Assembly (NCBI GenBank): GCA_016124755.1
Contig: WGNA01000027.1
Span: 55,366-119,365, forward strand
Source: Bacteroidota bacterium
GTDB lineage: Bacteria; Bacteroidota; Bacteroidia; NS11-12g; UBA9320
Length of the DNA stretch: 64,000 bases
Direction of reading: 5' to 3'
Positions 54,051-62,204 of the stretch are shown piece after piece (the first letter of the stretch is position 1; each line of letters begins with the position of its first letter). The notes under the pieces were generated by a model. The model was not told the DNA's origin. It did no database searches and saw nothing but the letters and a program-made list of their open reading frames with translations. Both the position numbers and the translations under genes were made by a program.

Positions 54051-55544
54051 ATGAAAATTAAATCAATTACATCCATTGTAATATTGGCCTTGGTCTGCAA
54101 TGTGGTTTCAGCACAATCGGATCAAGATGCTTATAGATATTCATCCAATGATATTGGAACAACTGCACGATCAATGGGGTCTGCAGGTGCGTTTGGATCT
54201 TTAGGCGCGGATATTTCAAGCGTTTCGATAAATCCTGCGGGTATTGGTCTTTACCGGAGTAACAGTTTTGTTCTTGGTTTTGGAATGAAGAACGCCAAAT
54301 CGAGTTCACAGTACCTTAATAACGCAACTAAAGACAATGACTTTAGTTTGAATATGCCAAACATTGGTTTGGTCTTTAATAAAACTAAATATGATGGCAG
54401 GAGTCCGGCAAAATCCGGTTGGCTGAACACAAATTTTGCAATCACTTTCAACAGAGTCAACGATTTTAATAAGGTTGTGAATTACTCCGGACTAAATCCC
54501 CAATCATCAATGCTGGAATATTTTGCCGAGAGGGTCAATGGAATTCCGGCTTCACAATTAGGGGCAACCGATGATGAACTAACTTATGGATACAAGGATG
54601 TGGAAACAATGGCCTGGGAGTCTTACCTGATAGATACTGTTTCAGACCGACAATATGTTGCTAATCTGGACCCACTTGATAGAAACCTCAATCAGAGAAA
54701 CACAATTAGTTCAAGTGGTGGAATGAATGAAATTGGGTTTACACTCTCATCAAATTATGAAAACAAATTTTATTTAGGCGGGGGCATTCAGTTAACAACA
54801 GTGCGCTATAAGGAAACAAACCGGTACAGTGAAGAGGATAAGAGCAATAACTTTAATAATTGGAATATTTGGCAACTAACTCAAAATTTAACCACTTCTG
54901 GTTTGGGCGTAAGTGGTAATATGGGTTTGATTTACCGGGCTGCGAAAAACCTGAGAATGGGGGCTTCCATTAAAACACCAACGGTATTCTCTCTTACCGA
55001 TAAGTATAATGATGAATTATCAGCTCAGTATGACGACGGTGGAAGTCTGAATTTAAAATCTGTGGATGGAACATATGACTACAAAGTTTTAACACCAATG
55101 AAAACGACCCTAAGTGCGTGTTATTTATTTGGGAAGAACGGTTTCATTTCAACAGATGTGGAATTCTCAGATTATTCTTCTATGAGATTAAAACCTTATG
55201 TAAACGCATTTGAAACGGCAAATGATCTCATCCGATCAAAATATAGTAACACCGTAAATATTCGTGTTGGTGGTGAGTATGTAAAAGATATGTTTCGTTT
55301 TCGGGCTGGAGTCGCGCATTACCAAAGTCCACTTTTCAATGTTACGGACAACAACTTATCAAAATTATATCTTACCGGAGGTATGGGAATTCACGATAAA
55401 AACTGGGCTTTAGATTTTGCTTTGGTGCAAAAGCGAACTCTGGAAATAAGACAACCTTATACTCTTGAATCTAAAGATGTGAGTTATTCTAAAAACAACC
55501 TCACGCAGAACTCAATTGTTATAACATTAAGTTCCAGATTTTAA
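54051..55544 (+). CDS. OMPP1/FadL/PorV-like outer-membrane barrel
   Basis: 497 residues, signal peptide (to VSAQ, about residue 22). The N-terminal AYRYSSNDIGTTARSMGSAGAFGSLGADISSVSINPAGIGLYRS is the usual start of the family to which the T9SS protein PorV and TodX/FadL transporters belong. The rest is a beta barrel ending in an aromatic C-terminus (VITLSSRF). It may let a hydrophobic compound in or help attach exported proteins. It directly follows the Tyr-rich protein gene. Not recognisable as PorV itself. Confidence 0.88.
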   Translation: MKIKSITSIVILALVCNVVSAQSDQDAYRYSSNDIGTTARSMGSAGAFGSLGADISSVSINPAGIGLYRSNSFVLGFGMKNAKSSSQYLNNATKDNDFSLNMPNIGLVFNKTKYDGRSPAKSGWLNTNFAITFNRVNDFNKVVNYSGLNPQSSMLEYFAERVNGIPASQLGATDDELTYGYKDVETMAWESYLIDTVSDRQYVANLDPLDRNLNQRNTISSSGGMNEIGFTLSSNYENKFYLGGGIQLTTVRYKETNRYSEEDKSNNFNNWNIWQLTQNLTTSGLGVSGNMGLIYRAAKNLRMGASIKTPTVFSLTDKYNDELSAQYDDGGSLNLKSVDGTYDYKVLTPMKTTLSACYLFGKNGFISTDVEFSDYSSMRLKPYVNAFETANDLIRSKYSNTVNIRVGGEYVKDMFRFRAGVAHYQSPLFNVTDNNLSKLYLTGGMGIHDKNWALDFALVQKRTLEIRQPYTLESKDVSYSKNNLTQNSIVITLSSRF

Positions 55545-55548
55545 AAAA

Positions 55549-56220
55549 TTAAATTTTTACGATTCTTTTTCGGAAAGTCCCTTCTGTTGTTGATGTAACC
55601 ACGGTGTATATGCCTTTGTTTAACTCGGTTAAATCAACAAGTTCGGTTGATTCGATAACCTTACTAATTACTAAGACACCCAATTCATTATAAACATCAA
55701 GCTTTGCCTTGTTGGCTGGTTGAAGATTAATATTTAAAAAATCCTGAACAGGGTTTGGATAAACTTCAAGTTTGCTGCTTGATGCATCGGTAACCGACAA
55801 CTGAGTACACCATAATGAAATGTTATATTCTGCTGTTGATGTAATTTTCGGATCAGAAATCTTATAAATTTTCAACAAGACCTTGGCGTGTTTACAACAA
55901 TTATTGTCTGGGTAAAAGTGGCAAAGAACAGGAAAGGATTCATTAGCAGTAACTTCAAAGTTTGCAGAATCAACTGTTTCGAGATAGCAGGTATTTTTAT
56001 CACAAATTGCGGAAGTGATAGGGCAAGTTGTAATGACACTTCTAACCCAACGATACACTCCGGAATCCTGAAAGGTAACATTGTTATGGACTTCCACATC
56101 TAAATCCGTTTCAGGTCGAAATACTGTATCAGGTTTTTGATGATCCCAGGTAATTTGGGCATTTAATCCAAAACTTACCATTGTTAAAGCGAAAGCCATC
56201 AGTATGTTTTTCATATCCAT
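55549..56220 (-). CDS. small exported protein with T9SS type A sorting tail
   Basis: 223 residues from the ATG at 56220; an ATG at 56214 is also possible, while the long frame up to 56343 runs into the opposite promoter. Signal peptide (KNILMAFALTMVSFGLNAQ). A Cys-rich middle (TTCPITSAICDKNTC, FYPDNNCCKHAKVLLKIY) of unknown fold is followed by a Por sorting domain (LEVYPNPVQDFLNINLQPANK to RKRIVKI). Exported by type IX secretion. Its stop lies 4 bases from the stop of the barrel gene. Confidence 0.85.
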   Translation of the reverse strand: MDMKNILMAFALTMVSFGLNAQITWDHQKPDTVFRPETDLDVEVHNNVTFQDSGVYRWVRSVITTCPITSAICDKNTCYLETVDSANFEVTANESFPVLCHFYPDNNCCKHAKVLLKIYKISDPKITSTAEYNISLWCTQLSVTDASSSKLEVYPNPVQDFLNINLQPANKAKLDVYNELGVLVISKVIESTELVDLTELNKGIYTVVTSTTEGTFRKRIVKI

Positions 56221-56321
56221 TCTTCTTTTGGGTGGTGCAAATTGATAAAAAAAAAGTACATAGATCGGTTTGTACATAATAAAAGCTTCAATGATGTCAT
56301 TATTTTGACTGCACCAAAAGG

Positions 56322-56329
56322 TACCTTTG
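56322..56329 (+). promoter_or_regulatory. -7 promoter box of the anchor-L gene (TACCTTTG)
   Basis: Perfect TAnnTTTG 4 bases before the TTG at 56334, 20 before the TTG at 56349. A TTTG at 56304-56307 lies 14 bases upstream, too close for a good -33. Confidence 0.5.
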
Positions 56330-56333
56330 TCTC

Positions 56334-58271
56334 TTGTTACCATTGCTTTTGAGTAGGATTTTTAAACCTGAAAAGTACATTAAATGGTGCTTTACAATTT
56401 TGGTGTTTTGGGCACCATTTCCCTCCTATGCTCAATTGATAGTTGCTGAAGGATTCAGTGCTTCTGTTTTGGTTAATAATGTTTTGATTGGTGACGGGGT
56501 ACAAACCAGAAATGCCAAGTTTACTGGTTATGACAGGGCTGTGGGATTATTTGAGAATGGGGATAAATCAGATTTGGGTATAGATAAGGGCATCATTCTC
56601 TCAAGTGGAATTGCCGTTGGTGCCAAAGGCCCTAATGATGATCCGGGGTTCACATCAGGGGAAGGCGGGCCCGGGCATCCAATTCTCGAAAAAATTGCCG
56701 GTATTCAGACACTTGATGCTGCAGAACTAAGTTTTGAATTTAAGCCCCAGACGAGTCATGTAGAGTTTAAATACATATTCGCCTCTGATGAATACAAAGA
56801 ATGGGTTGATGCCGGTTTCAATGATATTTTTGGCTTTTTCATTTCCGGACCCGGAATTTCCGGGGAACAAAATGTTGCGCTGTTACCTGGAAATTCTATA
56901 GAGGTAAGTATCGATAATGTTAATCAAAAGAGAAATACCCAATATTTTCGGGACAATGCTGTTTTAAATACCACACTTCACAAAAACATTCAAGCGGATG
57001 GATTAACCGTTGTGTTAAAAGCTTCATTGGTATTACAACCCTGTGAATGGTACACAATTAAATTGGCCATTACTGATGTGGGAGATCCAATCAAAGATTC
57101 CTGGGTATTTGTTGAAAGTAAGAGTTTTAAGCACGAAACTCTCCTCGGTAACGACACCTCCTATTGTGATTCTGATTTTGTAAGAACTTTAAAATCGGGA
57201 TATGAGGACAAACAGGTTAAATGGTCAACTGGCGATACAAGTCACGAAATAGTAGTCAAGGATTACGGATCTTATTGGGTGGAAGTATTTACGGCGTGCG
57301 GTAGTTTTAAGGATGAAATTGAAATTTACCCAACCGTTATTGATATTGATTTGGGGAATGATACATCCGTTTGCTTTGGTCAATCCGAATTGAAATTAGG
57401 GGTGAAAGACCGGGTGTTTGATTCTTACAAATGGTCTACCGGTGACACCACCGATTATTTGAATGTCTCCACGGCTGGAGTTTACAGTTTAACAGTTGGC
57501 AGAAATGGCTGCTATGTTTCAGACAGTATCCATGTGACAGATGGGGCTACTCCTTATTTTGATTTAGGAAGTGATACAACTATTTGTGGTAATGTTGATC
57601 TCGTTCTTGCGCCTCATATTTCAGGCGATACCTTCCAATGGTCGGATGGAACAAACCAATCTTACATCACGGCCAAACAATCTGGTAAATACTTTTTAAC
57701 TATTTGGAGGAAGGGATGTTGGTATTCGGATACCATTTCAATCCGCAACATTGTTGAACCAAAATTTGATCTTGGTGAGGAGAATATTTTACTCTGTGAA
57801 GCATCTGAATTAACATTTGATACCCGATTGAGAGATACGATTAATTATAAATTTCTATGGTCTACCGGAGACACCTCGCCATGGATTCAGGTAAATACTG
57901 GTGGCCAGTTTTCGGTTTTAGTTACCAATGTTGAATGTGGATTTTCAGCATCAGATCAAGTTGTGGTTACCATGCTTTCTGAAGGACAGAACTTTTATGT
58001 ACCCAACAGTTTTACGCCAAACGCAGATGAATTAAACGAGAACTTTAAACCCGTATTTCAATTTACCGACGTAACGGCTTACCACTTTAGCATATATAAT
58101 AAATGGGGCCAAAAAATATTTGAAACATCAGACCCAAATGAATTCTGGGATGGTAAGTTTAACGGAGAATATGTTAAACCGGATGTTTATATATGGGATT
58201 GCCAGATTCGATCAACTTGTCTCCCGGATCCTCTGCAATACAAGCATGGAACTGTTTCGGTTTTGAGATAA
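56334..58271 (+). CDS. choice-of-anchor L protein with T9SS type B sorting domain
   Basis: 645 residues; no ATG is available, and TTG at 56334, 56343 or 56349 are candidates. Signal peptide ends at SYAQ. Residues about 35-250 are a choice-of-anchor L domain (FSASVLVNNVLIGDGVQTRN, YDRAVGLFENG, EFKYIFASDEYKEW). Then come several short Ig/PKD-like repeats (YKWSTGDTTDYLNVSTAGVYSL, FLWSTGDTSPWI). The C-terminal gliding-motility (CHU_C) domain (NFYVPNSFTPNADELNENF, YNKWGQKIFETSD, WDGKFNGE) is a type B T9SS sorting signal. A large surface protein, probably an adhesin. Confidence 0.88.
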   Translation: MLPLLLSRIFKPEKYIKWCFTILVFWAPFPSYAQLIVAEGFSASVLVNNVLIGDGVQTRNAKFTGYDRAVGLFENGDKSDLGIDKGIILSSGIAVGAKGPNDDPGFTSGEGGPGHPILEKIAGIQTLDAAELSFEFKPQTSHVEFKYIFASDEYKEWVDAGFNDIFGFFISGPGISGEQNVALLPGNSIEVSIDNVNQKRNTQYFRDNAVLNTTLHKNIQADGLTVVLKASLVLQPCEWYTIKLAITDVGDPIKDSWVFVESKSFKHETLLGNDTSYCDSDFVRTLKSGYEDKQVKWSTGDTSHEIVVKDYGSYWVEVFTACGSFKDEIEIYPTVIDIDLGNDTSVCFGQSELKLGVKDRVFDSYKWSTGDTTDYLNVSTAGVYSLTVGRNGCYVSDSIHVTDGATPYFDLGSDTTICGNVDLVLAPHISGDTFQWSDGTNQSYITAKQSGKYFLTIWRKGCWYSDTISIRNIVEPKFDLGEENILLCEASELTFDTRLRDTINYKFLWSTGDTSPWIQVNTGGQFSVLVTNVECGFSASDQVVVTMLSEGQNFYVPNSFTPNADELNENFKPVFQFTDVTAYHFSIYNKWGQKIFETSDPNEFWDGKFNGEYVKPDVYIWDCQIRSTCLPDPLQYKHGTVSVLR

Positions 58272-58279
58272 ACCTATGA

Positions 58280-58843
58280 TCAGCCGGGAACTGCTTCCAC
58301 GGCTTCAACCTGAGGAACCATTCTTTTCAAAAGATTTTCAATTCCGGCTTTTAATGTCATTGTGCTGGAAGGACATCCACTACAAGACCCCTTCATTACA
58401 ACCGTAACAACACCATCTTTAAAATCCTGAAAGGTGATTGCACCTCCATCCATTTCTACAGCCGGCTTAACATGATCATCCAGTAATTTTTTAATCTTAC
58501 CAACAACCTCGTCTTCATCTTCCTGTGACAGAACTTCAACTTTGGTAATTATTTCCTTCCCGCTTTGTAAATATTCCTGAATGAACTTTTTCATCAGTGG
58601 CATTATATCGAACCATTCATAGTCAACTGACTTAGTGATGCTGATGAAATTGTTCATTATAAATACACCTTTAACATAAGGAAACTCAAATAATGCGGAT
58701 GCAAGAGGTGAATTACTTACTTTTTCTTTTGAACGAAAATCCACGCTATCGCTCGGTAGAATCATTTTGTTGGAAACGAATTTCATCGAATCCGGATTTG
58801 GAGTCGCTTCCGCATATATTGTTATCACTTCATCCAGTGTCAT
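58280..58843 (-). CDS. NifU-type Fe-S cluster scaffold/carrier
   Basis: 187 residues. N-terminal Nfu domain (IYAEATPNPDSMKFVSNK, ALFEFPYVKGVFIMNNFISI), then a C-terminal NifU domain with the cluster-binding Cys154 and Cys157 (GSCSGCPSSTMTL). DDHVKPAVEMDGGAITF is the usual lead-in. It delivers 4Fe-4S clusters to apoproteins. It has a -7 box 23 bases upstream. The 3' end is 8 bases from the anchor-L gene stop. An Fe-S helicase-nuclease and a radical SAM enzyme nearby would need such a carrier, but the link is only suggestive. Confidence 0.93.
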   Translation of the reverse strand: MTLDEVITIYAEATPNPDSMKFVSNKMILPSDSVDFRSKEKVSNSPLASALFEFPYVKGVFIMNNFISITKSVDYEWFDIMPLMKKFIQEYLQSGKEIITKVEVLSQEDEDEVVGKIKKLLDDHVKPAVEMDGGAITFQDFKDGVVTVVMKGSCSGCPSSTMTLKAGIENLLKRMVPQVEAVEAVPG

Positions 58844-58866
58844 GTTCTCTCTTTAGAATTAGTCTA

Positions 58867-58874
58867 CAAAAGTA
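58867..58874 (-). promoter_or_regulatory. -7 promoter box of the NifU-type gene (TACTTTTG)
   Basis: Perfect TAnnTTTG on the minus strand, 23 bases before the ATG, directly after the helicase stop codon. Confidence 0.5.
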
Positions 58875-58875
58875 A

Positions 58876-61800
58876 CTACTCATCTGAGGAATTGTTTTTT
58901 CGGGCATTAACGAAATTGCACCAGGTACAACTTTCGTTGCCACAACCATTCAGAAATTGCCGATCTTGAATTTTTTGGTAAACATCTTCTATCAGATTCA
59001 TCATAAACTGCAGACCATCATCGTCAATTACAATCCGATGCCGATGAAATTCTTTATTTTCATCCGGTTCCACAAACTCGAAAATTCCGCTGGTCATCCG
59101 AAGTCTGTTAACAGGATTGTTTTTCACCATCAGCGCGTAAAACATCATTTGCCTCCAGTACGGTCCTCCGTATTTTTTATCTCCTTCTGCATCTAGATTG
59201 TCGAATTGAGGGGGAATTAACTTACCACGAGACTTTTGGGCATCACCGGTTTTAAAATCAAAAACCTGAACGTTTTCTTGCTCTACATCCATCAAGTCAA
59301 GTTGGCCCTTCACCGGGACATTACCAATTGTTATTCGATCCAGTGCTACTTCCGTTTCCGTATGGGTTCGGGAAATCCAGAAATTTTCTCTTTCATTAAA
59401 ATATTCCGTTAGAACATTCTGACCAAGGCTCAGAAAATCCTGATATTCTCTTTCCGTAAATACAAAGCGTTCTCTCATCAATGCCTGCTCGTAACTGGAT
59501 CTGAGAATTGCAGAGTTAAAACCTGATTGGTTTTTTCTTGACTTGAATAACTGATCAAGTGATTTATGAATAGCGGTTCCGAAAGACAAGTACTTATTTC
59601 TTGGAGATGGAACCCTGAGTATGTGATTGAAATAAAAAGAGATCGGACATTCGAGATAAGCATTAAGATGACTTGCACTTAACTGATAGCCGGCGATAAA
59701 TTCGTCAATCAGATGATTATCCAATAATTCGGCTTTGTTAAGATCCGGACTAATTAATAACTTTCTTAGGGCGCTCTCTGCTTCCTTCATATTAATTTCG
59801 GGATGCTGCTCTTCAATTTTCTGAGAAAGAACCAAATCATCTACGAAAGAACTTCTTGGATTATCCTTTCCGGAATCTGTGTGCTGAAAATTTGAGATAT
59901 ATAAGCCTTTTCGAGCTCTTGTCATCGCTACATAAAACAAACGTCGCTTTTCTTCAAATGAAAGGTTTTCATCTTCCGGGTCGTAAATATTAATAAATCC
60001 AAGCGGACTGTTTTTTCTTTCCTTCTCCCATGCATTTGCTGAGGCATTTATTATAAAAACATAATCGAACTCAAGTCCCTTACTGGCATGTGCGGTCATA
60101 AATTGAACACCGGACGTATCGAATAATACATGTTCACAAGGAAGAGATATTTTATAATCATTCATCAAATCAATCTTTAGAACCAAGTCATTTAGTGTTA
60201 GTGACGGATTGAGTTTGATTTCCGATTCAACCATATCCAGCAACGTTTTGAGACATTCAAGTTCAAATGAATCGTTCGAATTGGATGTGTTTGTATTTGT
60301 ATAGAATTCACTAACCAATTCCTGAATGGCAACCAGAACGGGTTTGGATTGAAAGCTAGAAATCCACTCTTCGATTTTAAGGCCTGCTTCCGATAGGTTT
60401 ATCCGTCCATATTGATCTATTTCAGAGAATACATCATCACTATCTGAAATTTTGGAAAGTCCCTCACGCCATTTTATTCTTTTAATACCACATTGGAAGG
60501 AGAATCTGGAAATATCAATGTTCTTGCAATTAAAAAACGGAAAGTGCAAAATTTTGAAAAGGTGATGATCGGCACTTAAGGGCAGGCTGATTTCGTCATT
60601 TATATACCTTAATAAGGAAATGATTTGTTGGTTGAGTTCGGAAAAGATCGCATTCTCACTTCTGTGAAAGTAGACTGGAATTTCACTCAAACTCAAAAGT
60701 TTGGCAGATTGTTCACCATGTTGATGTTTTCTATAAATCACCGCGATCTCTGTAGGAGAAACACCTTGTTCTACAAGTTTTTTGATACGTGAAATGATCC
60801 ATACAGATTCATGAATTTGGGTGTCAAATGAAACGGATATTACCGGGCCTGTAGTAAATCTTTGAGATTCAAGATGCTTGTTCAAACCTTCGAGTTGATT
60901 CACAAGTCTCGATTCGTTGTTTGTAATAAGTTGCTCTGAGGCGTCCAGTATTTCTTGAGTTGAGCGATAGTTTTTCTTTAAAACAACCGTAAGAGCGGAG
61001 TCCTTATACCTGAAGGCAAAGTCTGTAATGTTTTTTATCTCTGCCCCTTGAAATCTATAAATGGACTGATCATCGTCACCGACTACAAACACATTAGGAG
61101 CATCCCAATAATCAGTAAGATAGGTAATCAATTTATTCTGAGATCCTGATGTATCCTGAAATTCGTCGACAAGAATGTATTGGAACTTTTCTCTGTAATT
61201 GTCCAACACTGCTTTATCATTTTTGAACAAGTCCAGAACCCAAAGAATCATGTCATCGAAATCGTATCTGGCTTCAGATTCCATAAGAGCGGTAAAATCT
61301 TCGAGTAGTTCTGATCCCGCCTTTAACTCACTTATTCTGGATTCAATCTTTTTTACCTCGGCCTCCTTCAGGTCTCCCGCTTCAAACTTGCCTGTTTTTC
61401 GTTTATAACGATATTTATCACTGTTGTAAACTTCTTCGAGATAATTGGCGCTATCCTCTCCGATTTCGGTGGAGGTTACACCCTCTCGTTTCATCCAGGT
61501 AAACAAGGTCTTGAGTTGCCCTACCAAATAACCCACGTTGCCTTTTATTTTTTTTAGAACATGATCCTGTGGTAAGTCTGTCGCGAGCTGGTTGAGCATT
61601 TGAATCTTTTCAAGTTCAGTTACAGGCTGAAGGTTTCGATATTGAAAGGCTTCAGGATTTTCCTGAATAACACGGTTGCAAAAGGAATGAAATGTATGAA
61701 TGCTAATATTATGGGCCTGCATACCAATAGTCTTTAAAAGCCTTGATCTCATTGCAGTGGTGCCGGCTTCTGTAAAAGTGAGGCATAAAATATTGTGAGG

Positions 61801-61962
61801 GGAACAATCTGTTATGCTCAGAATTTTTGCGATTCGTTCTGCAAGAATTTGTGTCTTTCCGGTTCCGGGACCGGCAATTACCATGACGGGTCCTTCAATC
61901 TGATTGACTGCCGTGAGTTGTTCTGAGTTGAGTTTTAACATCTGCGCATTAAAAAGTTGCAT
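58876..61962 (-). CDS. UvrD/Rep-type helicase fused to PD-(D/E)XK nuclease with Fe-S cluster motif
   Basis: 1028 residues. Helicase motifs: Walker A GPGTGKTQ (residues 31-38), VDEFQDTSGSQNKL (motif II), VGDDDQSIYRFQGAE (motif III), TAHASKGLEFDYV (motif V) and RRLFYVAMTRARKGL (motif VI). The C-terminal quarter is a RecB/AddB-like nuclease with the DFKTGD motif. Cysteines match an AddB-type 4Fe-4S site: one in LECPISFYF and the last three, Cys1007, Cys1012 and Cys1015 (CGNESCTWC). It probably processes DNA ends in recombination and repair. The ATG at 61962 was chosen; a second Met eight residues in is also possible. Confidence 0.92.
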   Translation of the reverse strand: MQLFNAQMLKLNSEQLTAVNQIEGPVMVIAGPGTGKTQILAERIAKILSITDCSPHNILCLTFTEAGTTAMRSRLLKTIGMQAHNISIHTFHSFCNRVIQENPEAFQYRNLQPVTELEKIQMLNQLATDLPQDHVLKKIKGNVGYLVGQLKTLFTWMKREGVTSTEIGEDSANYLEEVYNSDKYRYKRKTGKFEAGDLKEAEVKKIESRISELKAGSELLEDFTALMESEARYDFDDMILWVLDLFKNDKAVLDNYREKFQYILVDEFQDTSGSQNKLITYLTDYWDAPNVFVVGDDDQSIYRFQGAEIKNITDFAFRYKDSALTVVLKKNYRSTQEILDASEQLITNNESRLVNQLEGLNKHLESQRFTTGPVISVSFDTQIHESVWIISRIKKLVEQGVSPTEIAVIYRKHQHGEQSAKLLSLSEIPVYFHRSENAIFSELNQQIISLLRYINDEISLPLSADHHLFKILHFPFFNCKNIDISRFSFQCGIKRIKWREGLSKISDSDDVFSEIDQYGRINLSEAGLKIEEWISSFQSKPVLVAIQELVSEFYTNTNTSNSNDSFELECLKTLLDMVESEIKLNPSLTLNDLVLKIDLMNDYKISLPCEHVLFDTSGVQFMTAHASKGLEFDYVFIINASANAWEKERKNSPLGFINIYDPEDENLSFEEKRRLFYVAMTRARKGLYISNFQHTDSGKDNPRSSFVDDLVLSQKIEEQHPEINMKEAESALRKLLISPDLNKAELLDNHLIDEFIAGYQLSASHLNAYLECPISFYFNHILRVPSPRNKYLSFGTAIHKSLDQLFKSRKNQSGFNSAILRSSYEQALMRERFVFTEREYQDFLSLGQNVLTEYFNERENFWISRTHTETEVALDRITIGNVPVKGQLDLMDVEQENVQVFDFKTGDAQKSRGKLIPPQFDNLDAEGDKKYGGPYWRQMMFYALMVKNNPVNRLRMTSGIFEFVEPDENKEFHRHRIVIDDDGLQFMMNLIEDVYQKIQDRQFLNGCGNESCTWCNFVNARKNNSSDE

Positions 61963-62204
61963 TTCAATTAGACCAAAATAGCGATATAGGTCACATTTCT
62001 TTCATTGTGTCTAATGATCTGTTTTCAATATTTGACAATTTTTTGGAGATAAAATTAAATTTTGCCACTGATATTTAATAAGTTATGATTTGGCACAGTA
62101 GACTTGAACAAAATAGTACGCAACCTTTTTTAGCTTCGGTGTCTAACTCAAAGCTGTCAATCATTGGCAGCAGATGATTAGAAAAGTAGTATTTAAAGTC
62201 ACCT

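Noticed and set aside
54051..55544. Assignment as porV
   Set aside because: It is of the same broad family, but the neighbouring genes are not those of the porV/porU locus, and many OMPP1/FadL-like proteins share the N-terminus.
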